Assembly: GCF_012955605.1 (NCBI RefSeq)
Contig: NZ_CP052135.1
Span: forward strand, 104,001 to 168,000
Length of the DNA: 64,000 nucleotides
Source: Bacillus fonticola
GTDB taxonomy: Bacteria > Bacillota > Bacilli > Bacillales > JC228
Reading direction: 5' to 3'
Shown here: in pieces, positions 1 to 13,689 of the stretch
How the letters are laid out: every line of letters begins with the position of its first letter
How positions within the stretch are numbered: position 1 is the first letter of the stretch
The notes under the pieces: generated by a model
Told to the model about the DNA's origin: nothing
What the model saw: the letters and a program-made list of their open reading frames with translations, nothing else
Databases searched by the model: none
Program-made: the position numbers and the translations under genes

Positions 1-606
1 GATATCTCCATTTTCAGCTTTCTTTACTCGATCAATAATCTCTTCAGTTCCTGGATTTGTCCAGTCTTTACTATCCACGCTCCAATGAATAACACTCAAT
101 CCCATCTTTTCAGCAATGCGGATAAGACGTTCATCAAATTGACCTGTCGGAGCGCGCAAAAATGGCTCTGTCTCTACTTTGAGTTTTTCGAATACACTTT
201 GGGCTCGTTGAATGTCCTGGATGATTTCCTTGTCACTTAGTTCGGTGTAATCTTCGTAGTTGTATCCTAGAAGACCAATTTCATGGCCGGCTTTCTCAAT
301 TTTTCTTACTAGGTCCGGATGACGTTCTGCCCAAGCTCCAGATAAAAAGAACGTGACAGGCTTGACCTTGTTTTCTTCTAAGTAATCCACAATCGGTTCT
401 GCTTTTTCATCTCCCCACCCAATATTGAAGGACAGCACGATACCTTTGTCGCCGCGATAAAATGCCTTAGGTCCTTGGTCAGTGGAGAAAGCAGGGAAAA
501 TAGAGAAAGATTGCATGTATACCAGTCCTGCTGTAAACAATGCTAACGTCACAATGAGCACGGTGGTTCTTACGTTTTTCGCATGCACCACATAAAATCC
601 TTTCAT
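1..606 (-). CDS. pdaB: PdaB-type spore polysaccharide deacetylase (C-terminus cut by window edge)
   Basis: The reading frame runs from the ATG at 606 (minus strand) off the left edge, giving 202 residues without a stop. It starts with a short basic N-terminus and a hydrophobic segment (about residues 10-32), a membrane anchor or signal. A NodB-type carbohydrate esterase 4 domain follows: ALSFNIGWGD-like strand, PVTFFLSGAWAERHP, HEIGLLGYNYEDYT and FLRAPTGQFDE. PdaB in Bacillus is needed for spore cortex maintenance after sporulation. The CE4 metal-binding Asp/His set looks altered: SFNIGWGD replaces the usual TFDDG and HEIGLLGYNY replaces HEIGNHTYSH. This is typical of PdaB-like proteins. The ribosome site GGTGGGTGA lies just upstream. 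B. subtilis pdaB (ybaN) also lies beside an rRNA operon, but a different one. Confidence 0.85.
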   Translation of the reverse strand, partial: MKGFYVVHAKNVRTTVLIVTLALFTAGLVYMQSFSIFPAFSTDQGPKAFYRGDKGIVLSFNIGWGDEKAEPIVDYLEENKVKPVTFFLSGAWAERHPDLVRKIEKAGHEIGLLGYNYEDYTELSDKEIIQDIQRAQSVFEKLKVETEPFLRAPTGQFDERLIRIAEKMGLSVIHWSVDSKDWTNPGTEEIIDRVKKAENGDI

Positions 607-782
607 CTTCACCCACCTCGTCCTTCCTTGTCCTTTTCATTTTATGCGTAAAATGCACTCATATGTCTCTCGTTAATGAACTCAAACTACATACAAAGTG
701 TTCACCAAAAAATATTCTACTTTTAGCTCATAAAAATTTGGAAATGCGTACAGAATACTGATACGAGGCGAGGTGAAGTCAA

Positions 783-1004
783 TTGATTGGTTTGCTCATT
801 AACGGAAGAGAGCGAGAAGAGATGATTTACCTGCTCAAACGTGAGATGGATGAAATTTTATTTGACTTAGGAGATGAACGGATTGAACATCTTGTAAAAC
901 GTTCCATGGAAGAGCGGTATAACATCCTACTGGCGTTGTTTAAGCGGGTAGCACCTCCGAAAGAGTGTTTTAAGTACATACAACTAAAGCGAAAAAAAGT
1001 ATAA
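783..1004 (+). CDS. Small conserved-looking protein of unknown function (73 aa)
   Basis: This ORF has a TTG start and a good ribosome site (GAGGTGAAG, ending 4 nt upstream). It encodes a highly charged 73-residue protein with no membrane segment or cysteine pair, apart from one Cys near the end. The sequence looks mostly helical (EREEMIYLLKREMDEILFD, then ERIEHLVKRSMEERYNILL) with a basic tail. It diverges from pdaB, so the two share the ~175-bp space between them. I do not recognise a named family. The ribosome site and amphipathic helices make it likely to be a real gene, perhaps sporulation-linked like its neighbour; that part is inference only. Confidence 0.6.
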   Translation: MIGLLINGREREEMIYLLKREMDEILFDLGDERIEHLVKRSMEERYNILLALFKRVAPPKECFKYIQLKRKKV

Positions 1005-1082
1005 AATTAAGGGCTGTGATGCAGGCTTTGATAGTCTTGCTACAGCCCTTGAAACTTTCGGGGATTTTTTTCGAAAATTATG

Positions 1083-1111
1083 TTGACCGCTCACTAAAGT
1101 CCTGTTATAGT
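1083..1111 (+). promoter_or_regulatory. rRNA operon promoter P1
   Basis: TTGACC (1083-1088), a 17-bp spacer and TATAGT (1106-1111): a strong sigma-A promoter about 220 bp before the 16S gene. It is the first of a tandem pair, as is usual for Bacillus rrn operons. Confidence 0.8.
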
Positions 1112-1169
1112 ATTAAACGTCGCCACAAGCGGTACGATCATGTGGAACGAAAAAAGATGAAAAAAGTTC

Positions 1170-1198
1170 TTGACGATCGTCAGTTGCGATGTTATTCT
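1170..1198 (+). promoter_or_regulatory. rRNA operon promoter P2
   Basis: TTGACG (1170-1175), a 17-bp spacer and TATTCT (1193-1198). It is followed at 1232-1246 by a boxA-like antitermination motif (TGTTCTTTGAAAACT). The ~100 bp from the boxA to the 16S start are repeated identically before the second rRNA operon at 63.5 kb. Confidence 0.75.
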
Positions 1199-1330
1199 AT
1201 AAAAGTCGCTTTTGAGAGAAATAAGCGAAATTGTTCTTTGAAAACTGAACACAAACCTGCTAGTAAGACCAAATCCAAATGGATACGGTCGTCGTTGATT
1301 TTAAAGTAAGACAGTTAAGAGCTTGCTCTT

Positions 1331-6131
<4,801 letters not shown>

Positions 6132-6304
6132 CGATTTAAACTCGGTAGTCGTGAACCGTATGATCTAGTTTTGAAGGAATATGAAATCAATGTGTTTACA
6201 CATATTGATCAGCATACACCCTTCACCACCCTGTAATATGCAGGGCGAGGTTTCGATAAGCAAGCTGACGCAGAGATGCGCCGCTTATCGGAAGCCGCAG
6301 CCGG

Positions 6305-6421
<117 letters not shown>

Positions 6422-6555
6422 GAATGCGAAGAAAAAGGTGAGTTCCCCGCAGATTGTGAATTGTCTAGAAACACGGGGGACAGCCAACTGGGCGGAAGGC
6501 ATGTTAAGAACGCGCCGTCCATGGCGCAACACATGCACACCAACGTCCTGTTAGC

Positions 6556-6578
6556 GTGAGAGTAGGACGCTGCCAAGC
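6556..6578 (+). repeat. Duplicated 3' tail of the 5S gene
   Basis: These 23 bases are identical to the last 23 bases of the 5S gene (6399-6421). Between the two copies, 6505-6540 holds a stem-loop (GCGCC/GGCGC inside GCATGTT/AACACATGC) and a GTTAAGAACGCGCC stretch vaguely like mid-5S. This looks like the decayed remains of a second 5S gene, or the scar of an exchange between rRNA operons. Confidence 0.75.
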
Positions 6579-6585
6579 AAGTGAG

Positions 6586-6627
6586 AAAAAGCTGTTTTTC
6601 GCTTAAATGCGAGAAACAGCTTTTTTG
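6586..6627 (+). terminator. rRNA operon terminator
   Basis: AAAAAGCTGTTTTTCGC and GCGAGAAACAGCTTTTTT form a long stem ending in a T run. It closes the transcript directly after the duplicated 5S tail. Confidence 0.85.
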
Positions 6628-6864
6628 CGTTATTGCTCCCGTATTGTGTTTGGAAATATTGCGCTGACAAAAAAGGCGGAAAATGTAGAATGAAGTGGAA
6701 TTTAGTCCTATATGTTTATGGTATATATGGGCATTACTGGCGGCGGTAATTAGGATACGACGCGAAAGCAAACAGGGCACGTACCCTCCTATACTAAATG
6801 GATCAGGAGTAACACAGGCACATTTTTCTGGGCACCACATAAACTAAAACACAGTTCACTAGAT

Positions 6865-6894
6865 GTATAGAATCCGATTTTTTAGGTGAGACTA
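6865..6894 (+). promoter_or_regulatory. Sigma-F promoter of csfB
   Basis: GTATA (6865-6869), a 15-bp spacer, then GGTGAGACTA (6885-6894). Both elements fit the forespore sigma-F consensus (GYWTA and GGNRANANTW) at every defined position. B. subtilis csfB is a sigma-F gene. The promoter overlaps an in-frame GTG at 6886, which rules that codon out as the start. Confidence 0.75.
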
Positions 6895-6912
6895 CTAGTG
6901 GAGGTGGAGAGG

Positions 6913-7113
6913 ATGGTTCAAAGAAGAGTGCCTGTGGGGAAAGACGTGTGTTCCATTTGTGAAGAGGAAAAGCAGGTCGGGTTTTATTTGTACACATCGT
7001 TTATTTGTGCAGGTTGTGAGCAAATGGTCGTGAATACAGAGCCGGAAGATCCAATGTACCAGCACTATGTGAAGCAATTAAAAGAGGCGATGATGCCTCG
7101 TACGTATTCGTAA
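6913..7113 (+). CDS. csfB: CsfB (Gin), inhibitor of sigma-G
   Basis: A 66-residue zinc-finger-like protein with two CxxC pairs: CSIC near residue 13 and CAGC near residue 32. This is the Gin family signature. In B. subtilis, CsfB is made in the forespore under sigma-F and binds sigma-G to block it until engulfment; it also restrains sigma-E-type factors. The ATG at 6913 is chosen because it has a strong site (GGAGGTGGAGAGG) and lies downstream of the sigma-F promoter. Length matches the B. subtilis protein (about 64 aa). In B. subtilis the gene also follows an rRNA operon, but there it is followed by xpaC and yaaN, which are missing here. Confidence 0.9.
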   Translation: MVQRRVPVGKDVCSICEEEKQVGFYLYTSFICAGCEQMVVNTEPEDPMYQHYVKQLKEAMMPRTYS

Positions 7114-7146
7114 CTTCCGAATGTACTTAATACAAAGATACTCTGC

Positions 7147-7188
7147 GCACTCAAACTAGTATTTATGCTGGTTTTAGTGTGTTTTTTT
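7147..7188 (+). terminator. csfB terminator
   Basis: GCACTCAAACTAG and CTGGTTTTAGTGTG pair around an A/T-rich loop and run into TTTTTTT. Confidence 0.65.
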
Positions 7189-7319
7189 GTGGTCGTCAGG
7201 AATCAACGGATTACCGACGACCAAAGAGACTTAGAGAAATAAATACATAATGTTTAGTATATGAGTGGATTTCACAAATCAGAGCCCATGCAGGACAAGG
7301 GTTTTGAGACATAATAAAA

Positions 7320-7560
7320 GGAGTACCTCCCCAAGTCTTGTATAATGGTAAGTATCAACTCAAACTAAAAAGACTGGAGGGACTCCCTATATCCACTATA
7401 CGACAAGAGAGCTTGTTTATCATCCAAGAATTATACGAGATGGAACCTACCTAGCGTTATCAAGAGATCATTTCGGCGGTTGATGAGTGCTTTATTACGT
7501 ATGAAATAGTCGCTATTGTTCCCACCCATTTTGAAGCGCGTGATCAAGCTCCAGTTAATC
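7320..7560 (+). mobile_element. Degenerate insertion-sequence left end with a broken transposase start
   Basis: GGAGTACCTCCCCAAGTCTT (7320-7339) is answered in inverse by AAGACTGGAGGGACTCC (about 7370-7386). Between them is a TATAAT-like box. From 7392 one frame reads TIRQESLFIIQELYEMEP, a stop, then RYQEIISAVDECF and more to about 7560. This resembles the N-terminus of a transposase family common in Bacillaceae (QxxLF..xxLxxLEPxxR). The frame has an in-frame stop and is cut off by the tandem array, so the element is dead. The family assignment is from memory of the pattern and uncertain. Confidence 0.4.
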
Positions 7561-7770
7561 CCGGGAAAAGAGCGTTAATCTGGATTTATGAGCGTTAATC
7601 CCGGGAAAAGAGCGTTAATCTGGATTTATGAGCGTTAATCCCGGGAAAAGAGCGTTAATCCGGATTTATGAGCGTTAATCCCGGGATAAGAGCGTTAATC
7701 TGGATTTATGAGCGTTAATCTGGATTTATGAGCGTTAATCCCGGGAAAAGAGCGTTAGCGCGGATTTATG
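7551..7770 (+). repeat. Tandem array of eleven 20-bp units of two alternating types
   Basis: Every 20 bp begins AGCGTTAATC (first copy degenerate, last AGCGTTAGCG). The second half alternates between type A, CCGGGAAAAG, and type B, TGGATTTATG (or CGGATTTATG), in the order A B A B A B A B B A B. The effective unit is therefore 40 bp. Type A units carry TCCCGGGAAA (one variant has TCCCGGGATA). The array directly abuts the dead transposase fragment. No coding role is visible. Confidence 0.95.
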
Positions 7771-7774
7771 AGCG

Positions 7775-8436
7775 ATTCCCCTGATCGCGGATATCGGCTC
7801 CTGTTAGTGGATAATTGGAGCGGAAGGCGGCGACTCATCGAACAATGCATTCGCATGTTCCTGTGTGCGATCTTTATTCAGGATGCAAATTCCATCCTGC
7901 GTGAAAAGTGTGGCCAGGTGAGACCTGTCTAGCTGCAGCGGTCTGCTCCTGTCTGAAAAATAACCTTCGTCTTTTGAGGAAAAAAACGCCTCTAAATCCA
8001 AAGAACATCTTTTAGAGGGAGCAAGACGGACCGCTTCCACATTTCATTCCCGCAGGAGCGAAGCGACGAGGAGTCTCACGACCCGCCCGCGGAAGGCATC
8101 CGCCTGTAGCGGAAATCAACAACCTTGTTCAAGTGGTACGAATCGAGAAAATTTTTAAGTAACTACTATTCTGCTGGTCTGTGAATTTTAAAAAAGAGCA
8201 ATTATGAAATTGATTCATCCTTAGAATTATAAATCCAAACTAATCAAGCATAAATCCAGACGTAGGGTGAATCCACACTTGCCATGAGGATTTCATAACT
8301 CCTACCTATATCATAGTAAGCGTTTGACACCGATAGCTATGGATACACGGTAAAGTATTCTAAATTTTTCAGGTGTCCGACCTACTGATCGGCATGGTAC
8401 ACTATAAGTATTTGAAACAGATGAAGGTGTAGTTGA
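7775..8436. other. Intergenic region with a dispersed GC-rich repeat and no supported gene
   Basis: Where B. subtilis has xpaC and yaaN, this region holds no convincing gene. A 78-codon frame on the minus strand (7804-8040) has no good ribosome site and reads like repeat sequence. At about 8046-8125 lies a GC-rich block (CCCGCAGGAGCGAAGCGACG, then CCCGCCCGCGGAAGGCATCC) of a type I associate with dispersed intergenic repeats of Bacillaceae. A TTGACA at 8324-8329 has no good -10 partner. Confidence 0.55.
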
Positions 8437-9867
8437 ATGGATCATCAAAAGACTCCTCTGTACGATGCGCTGCGGCAGTTTGCAAAAACTACTGCTTACT
8501 CATTTCATGTACCGGGACACAAAAATGGTAGCTTGTTCAATCTACCCGAGTTATCACAGATAGCCCGTTTGGATGCGACGGAGCTTTCTTTTTTGGACCA
8601 GCTGCATGATCCTGATGGTGTCATTCTAGAGGCGGAGGAATATGTACGGGATTGGTATGGATCGAAAGCGAGTTTCTTTTCCATAGGGGGCTCGACTGCT
8701 GGTAATCAAGCACTAGTCCTAAGCGCGGTCAAAAGAGGGGACAAGGTGTTGGTTCCTAGAAACTGTCACCAGTCGGTTTTGCACGGTTGTTGGCTAGCTG
8801 GGGCAGTCCCTGTTACGTTGCCTGCTGAATGGGATCAAAGAACAAGGCTTGCGGTCGGTGTTTCTATACAGATCATTTGTGATGCGATAGAGCGGGTGCC
8901 GGATGCGAAGGCGATTGTGTTGACGTATCCTAGTTATGATGGATTTACGTTTGCTATTCAAGACATTATCACACTAGCTAAAGAGCGAGGACTTATCGTG
9001 ATAGTAGATGAGGCACACGGGGCACATTTCAGTGTTGATCCTGACACGTTTCCGCCTTCTGCCTTAGCGCTCGGCGCAGATGGGGTCGTGCACTCAGCAC
9101 ATAAAACGCTTCCTGCTCTGACGATGGCGGGGTTTGTGCACCTTGGACGGGAGAGCGTTTTGGATGAGTCCCGTGTAAGAAGGGCGTTAGGAATTGTCCA
9201 AACGAGCAGTCCGTCTTATCTTGTTATGGCTTCTTTGGATGTAGCACGTTCCTACGTGGCCACTTTCACGCAGGCGGATCGAGACGCTTTACGTTCTACA
9301 CTTATGGAATTCCGTAAGATCGTAGCAGACGCAGGTCCATGGGAGGTAGTAGAGGAAGGCGATTTACTGAAGCTCGTCCTCTATCTACCAGGACACGGCT
9401 TTACTCTTCAACAAAAGCTTCACGAACAGGGTCTGTTTACCGAACTGGCGAGCGTGGATCATGTACTGCTCGTACTGCCACTTATCAAAAATAACTTATC
9501 CCACAAACAAGAGCTTCTGGATACCTTGCCGAAGATCAAACGAGCGGGCGAGGACATTGAATATGAGCAAAACAAACCAGCTCAACAATTCCGTGGTAAA
9601 ACATTTACAGAATTAACGTCAGTTTTCACTACTTTCGAGGATGTCCTGTGGGCAGAGAGGGAGTGGGTTTCTGCTCAGGAAGCCGTTGAGCGGGTAGTGG
9701 CAGATTCTATTGTGCCGTATCCACCGGGTATTCCTTTATTTTTTCCCGGAGAGACTGTGGACGAAAAGCGTCTTCATGAACTGCTTGCCTTTACAAAAGA
9801 AGGCGGACACGTGCAAGGAGCTTTCCGCTTAAACAATGAGCAAATAGAAATACTTATAGCAAAGTAA
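8437..9867 (+). CDS. yaaO: YaaO, PLP-dependent Orn/Lys/Arg decarboxylase family protein
   Basis: A 476-residue fold-type I PLP enzyme of the ornithine/lysine/arginine decarboxylase family. The N-terminus has SFHVPGHKNG, typical of this group. The PLP site is seen as GGSTAGNQA (about residue 85), VDEAHGAHF (the Asp that contacts the pyridine nitrogen, about 190) and the lysine motif SAHKTLPALT (about 220). The C-terminal decarboxylase domain includes VPYPPGIPLFFPGE. Substrate cannot be read from the sequence; arginine or lysine are the family options. The gene is followed after 18 bp by tmk, as in B. subtilis, suggesting co-transcription. The ATG is preceded by GAAGGTGTAG. Confidence 0.88.
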   Translation: MDHQKTPLYDALRQFAKTTAYSFHVPGHKNGSLFNLPELSQIARLDATELSFLDQLHDPDGVILEAEEYVRDWYGSKASFFSIGGSTAGNQALVLSAVKRGDKVLVPRNCHQSVLHGCWLAGAVPVTLPAEWDQRTRLAVGVSIQIICDAIERVPDAKAIVLTYPSYDGFTFAIQDIITLAKERGLIVIVDEAHGAHFSVDPDTFPPSALALGADGVVHSAHKTLPALTMAGFVHLGRESVLDESRVRRALGIVQTSSPSYLVMASLDVARSYVATFTQADRDALRSTLMEFRKIVADAGPWEVVEEGDLLKLVLYLPGHGFTLQQKLHEQGLFTELASVDHVLLVLPLIKNNLSHKQELLDTLPKIKRAGEDIEYEQNKPAQQFRGKTFTELTSVFTTFEDVLWAEREWVSAQEAVERVVADSIVPYPPGIPLFFPGETVDEKRLHELLAFTKEGGHVQGAFRLNNEQIEILIAK

Positions 9868-9885
9868 AAGAAAAGGTGAAAATAG

Positions 9886-10939
<1,054 letters not shown>

Positions 10940-10960
10940 TCGAAGAAGAAGGGAAAAGAG

Positions 10961-11401
10961 ATGAAAATCGGACAAGACGTACGAGTGTCTGTCGATGGGC
11001 TAAAGCAAGGTCAACTACCCGCTCACCTACAAAATGGACGCTTTCAATCTATCGTGACGGCCCAGCAGTCCAAACTTCACAACCAACAACTAAAGCAACT
11101 ATATCAAGATATTGGGGTTGTGGCTAGTCAGTTGGGGCGCTCTCGTAATTTCCGCGACTTGGCGAAGTTTAAGACACTTGTCAAGCGTTTTGTAAAGGAA
11201 GCAACTGATTTTGGCCTAGATGTGAAGCAATCAAAACAGTGGAATGAATATGGAGAAAGTCGTACGTTTCGGATCGTGGAAACGATTGATGAAAAGCTTG
11301 TTGCGTTAACCGAAGCGATGCGTACGAACGAACAAGATTCACTTAAACTATTAGAGATGATTGGTGAAATTAAAGGATTGCTCGTGAATCTGTATGTATA
11401 G
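10961..11401 (+). CDS. yaaR: YaaR, DUF327 family protein
   Basis: A 146-residue soluble, helical, highly charged protein of the YaaR/DUF327 family. The C-terminal half contains LGRSRNFRDLAKFKTLVKRF and RTFRIVETIDEKL, the recognisable core. The function is unknown; it lies consistently between darA and holB in Bacillales. The ATG at 10961 follows GAAGGGAAAAGAG. The gene starts 21 bp after darA and ends 11 bp before holB, so it is almost certainly in the same transcript. Confidence 0.85.
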   Translation: MKIGQDVRVSVDGLKQGQLPAHLQNGRFQSIVTAQQSKLHNQQLKQLYQDIGVVASQLGRSRNFRDLAKFKTLVKRFVKEATDFGLDVKQSKQWNEYGESRTFRIVETIDEKLVALTEAMRTNEQDSLKLLEMIGEIKGLLVNLYV

Positions 11402-11412
11402 GAGGAAGAAGG

Positions 11413-12420
11413 GTGAGTGCTTTAACAGAAGAACTAACAGCATGGCAACCTCACATTTGGCGGCTCCTTCAAAGGGCAGTCACTCAGCAGCGTGTGGCAC
11501 ATGCTTACTTATTTGAGGGACCAAAAGGAGCAGGAAAAGCGGCATACGGTCAATTACTAGCAAAGCTCTTACTCTGTTCTTCTATTTCCGAAGATGGTAT
11601 GCCTTGTAATCATTGTACAGATTGTAAGCGAATCGCCTCCGGAAACCATCCTAACGTTTTTTCTGTGGCACCAGACGGGTTGTCCATCAAGAAGGAACAA
11701 ATACAGCTGCTACAAACAGAATTAAAGAAACGAGCATTTGAAGAAAAGCCTAAAGTATACATTTTGCATGCCGCGGATAAAATGACATCTCAAGCGGCAA
11801 ACAGCTTATTGAAGTTTTTGGAAGATCCACCTAGTGATACGCATGCCATTTTGCTTACCGAGCAAAAAAATCACCTGTTACTGACGATTCAATCACGCCT
11901 TCAGCAGCTTAATTTTCGCCCGCTCCCGAAAGCTTCTTTGCAAAACCAATTACAAGAAGCTGACCTCCCTGCACACATCGTTCCATTGCTCGTGGAAATC
12001 ACCCAAAATGTGGAGGAGGCGAAAGCTCTTTATGCGGATGATTGGTTTGTACAAGCTCGAAAAAAAGTGTTACACTTAACTCAAGTACTCAAGAAGGACA
12101 CGTTCGACACGTTTGTGTGGCTGCAAACCGATTGGAACAGTCATTTTACGGAGCGTGACGAAGTGGACAGAGGACTTGATTTATTGCTTTTTTGGTACCG
12201 GGACTTACGGAATATGCAGATGGGCGCGGAGGATGGATTTACATATCCAGACTATAAAGACCAACTGCAGAAGGAAGCTCTTCGGTTTTCGCATATACAA
12301 TGGGTTCATTGCACAGAGGCAATATTGGAAGCAAAACGTCGACTCCAAAGGAACGCGCATCCGCACAGCATTATGGAGCATCTTGTACTCTCTCTAGAGG
12401 AGGGGATTCGGCATGCTTAA
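11413..12420 (+). CDS. holB: DNA polymerase III delta' subunit
   Basis: A 335-residue clamp-loader subunit. The P-loop is GPKGAGKAAYG (about residues 35-45): the S/T after the lysine is replaced by Ala, as expected for delta', which does not hydrolyse ATP. Four cysteines of the zinc module (C-x8-C-x2-C-x2-C, in SEDGMPCNHCTDCKRI) lie near residues 54-68. The sensor/LLKFLEDPP segment is also present. It loads the sliding clamp with DnaX, delta and the polymerase. GTG start after GGAGGAAGAAGG. Its end overlaps the ricT start by 8 bp. Confidence 0.94.
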   Translation: MSALTEELTAWQPHIWRLLQRAVTQQRVAHAYLFEGPKGAGKAAYGQLLAKLLLCSSISEDGMPCNHCTDCKRIASGNHPNVFSVAPDGLSIKKEQIQLLQTELKKRAFEEKPKVYILHAADKMTSQAANSLLKFLEDPPSDTHAILLTEQKNHLLLTIQSRLQQLNFRPLPKASLQNQLQEADLPAHIVPLLVEITQNVEEAKALYADDWFVQARKKVLHLTQVLKKDTFDTFVWLQTDWNSHFTERDEVDRGLDLLLFWYRDLRNMQMGAEDGFTYPDYKDQLQKEALRFSHIQWVHCTEAILEAKRRLQRNAHPHSIMEHLVLSLEEGIRHA

Positions 12421-13225
12421 TGTCGTCGGAGTGCGATTTAAGAAGGCTGGAAAAATTTATTATTTTGATCCAGGTGAGTTTCACATGTCGACCGATGATC
12501 ACGTGATTGTCGAAACGGTTCGAGGCGTTGAATACGGCCGAGTAGTACTTGCTCCAAAGCAGGTGGATGAGCAGGATGTCGTCCTCCCGTTGCGGAAGGT
12601 GCTTCGTGTCGCAGACGATAAGGATCGTTTTACAGTAGAGGACAATGAAACGAAAGCAACTGACGCTTTTGCTGTTTGTTGCGATAAAATAGAAGAGCAC
12701 GGCTTAGAGATGAAACTTGTAGATGTAGAATATACATTTGATCGAAACAAAGTGATTTTCTATTTCACAGCGGATGGACGTGTCGATTTTCGTGAGTTGG
12801 TAAAGGACTTAGCATCCATTTTCCGCACGAGAATCGAACTTCGTCAAATTGGAGTACGTGATGAAGCCAAAATGCTTGGCGGAATTGGTCCTTGTGGTCG
12901 AATGCTCTGTTGTTCAACGTTCCTCGGTGATTTTGAACCCGTTTCCATTAAAATGGCGAAAGACCAGAACCTGTCGCTAAATCCGACGAAAATTTCTGGC
13001 TTATGCGGTCGTTTAATGTGCTGTTTAAAATATGAAAACGACCAATACGAAGAGGCGAAACAGCTGATGCCTGATGTAGGAGAAAAGGTTGAGACTCCTT
13101 ACGGCAAAGGTCGTGTCAAAGGATTGAACATGCTCGAACGCCTTATTCAAGTTGAGGTGGAAGAACAAGAGCATGTGTTGGAGTTTACGTTGGATGAGTT
13201 GAAAGGGGACGCGCTTTTCAACTAA
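12413..13225 (+). CDS. ricT: RicT (YaaT), PSP1-domain subunit of the Y-complex
   Basis: A 270-residue PSP1-domain protein. Conserved cysteine clusters GPCGRMLCCS (about residues 158-167) and GLCGRLMCC (about 196-204) match those of YaaT. In B. subtilis YaaT joins YlbF and YmcA in the Fe-S containing complex that stimulates the Spo0A phosphorelay and RNase Y mRNA maturation. The start overlaps the holB stop by 8 bp, implying translational coupling. Next gene yabA follows after 27 bp. Confidence 0.93.
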   Translation: MLNVVGVRFKKAGKIYYFDPGEFHMSTDDHVIVETVRGVEYGRVVLAPKQVDEQDVVLPLRKVLRVADDKDRFTVEDNETKATDAFAVCCDKIEEHGLEMKLVDVEYTFDRNKVIFYFTADGRVDFRELVKDLASIFRTRIELRQIGVRDEAKMLGGIGPCGRMLCCSTFLGDFEPVSIKMAKDQNLSLNPTKISGLCGRLMCCLKYENDQYEEAKQLMPDVGEKVETPYGKGRVKGLNMLERLIQVEVEEQEHVLEFTLDELKGDALFN

Positions 13226-13252
13226 GCCGAAGACTCATGAGGTGGAGAACAG

Positions 13253-13612
13253 ATGGAGAAGAAGGAATTATTTGACGCTGTAAGTCATATGGAGGCCCAA
13301 GTTGGTCATTTGTATAAACAACTTGGCGAAATGAAAGAGCATGTGGCTGCAATGTTAGAAGAGAATAATGCACTGAAACTTGAGAACGACCATCTACGAA
13401 AACGGTTGGACTCCGAGCAGGAAAAGACCGATTCACCACCGAAATCTGAATCCGACAAAGCCTCTACAAATGAGTTAAGCGATATAGGTGAGGGGTACGA
13501 TAACCTTGCCCGGCTCTACCAAGAAGGATTTCATATTTGCAACCTTCATTTTGGGAGTCCCCGAAAAGAAGGAGATTGCTTATTTTGCTTATCGTTTCTG
13601 AATAAAAAATGA
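13253..13612 (+). CDS. yabA: YabA, negative regulator of replication initiation
   Basis: A 119-residue protein with a leucine-rich coiled coil at residues 1-60 (tetramerisation) and a C-terminal zinc-binding domain, [21 protein letters not shown], with the Cys/His set intact. YabA contacts DnaA and the DnaN clamp and prevents over-initiation. The middle linker (about 60-80) is hydrophilic and variable. ATG 13253 follows GAGGTGGAGAAC. The operon ends here with a terminator. Confidence 0.94.
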   Translation: MEKKELFDAVSHMEAQVGHLYKQLGEMKEHVAAMLEENNALKLENDHLRKRLDSEQEKTDSPPKSESDKASTNELSDIGEGYDNLARLYQEGFHICNLHFGSPRKEGDCLFCLSFLNKK

Positions 13613-13654
13613 TTTGCAGAAATTATATCTTCAGCCTGATTGAAGCAGGCTGGT

Positions 13655-13688
13655 AAAAAACCTCCCAGCGATACGCGGGAGGTTTTTT
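13655..13688 (+). terminator. Terminator of the tmk-yabA operon
   Basis: AAAAAACCTCCC, an 11-base central part, GGGAGGTTTTTT: a near-perfect intrinsic terminator, symmetric enough to work both ways. A group II intron 5' end begins immediately after it. Confidence 0.9.
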
Positions 13689-13689
13689 G

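Noticed and set aside
7551..7770. CRISPR array
   Set aside because: Units are contiguous tandem repeats without unique spacers, and no cas genes are in the window. The same applies to 27317-27976.
7804..8040. 78-codon frame on the minus strand
   Set aside because: No convincing ribosome site or promoter; it lies in repeat-rich DNA and reads like an intergenic repeat.
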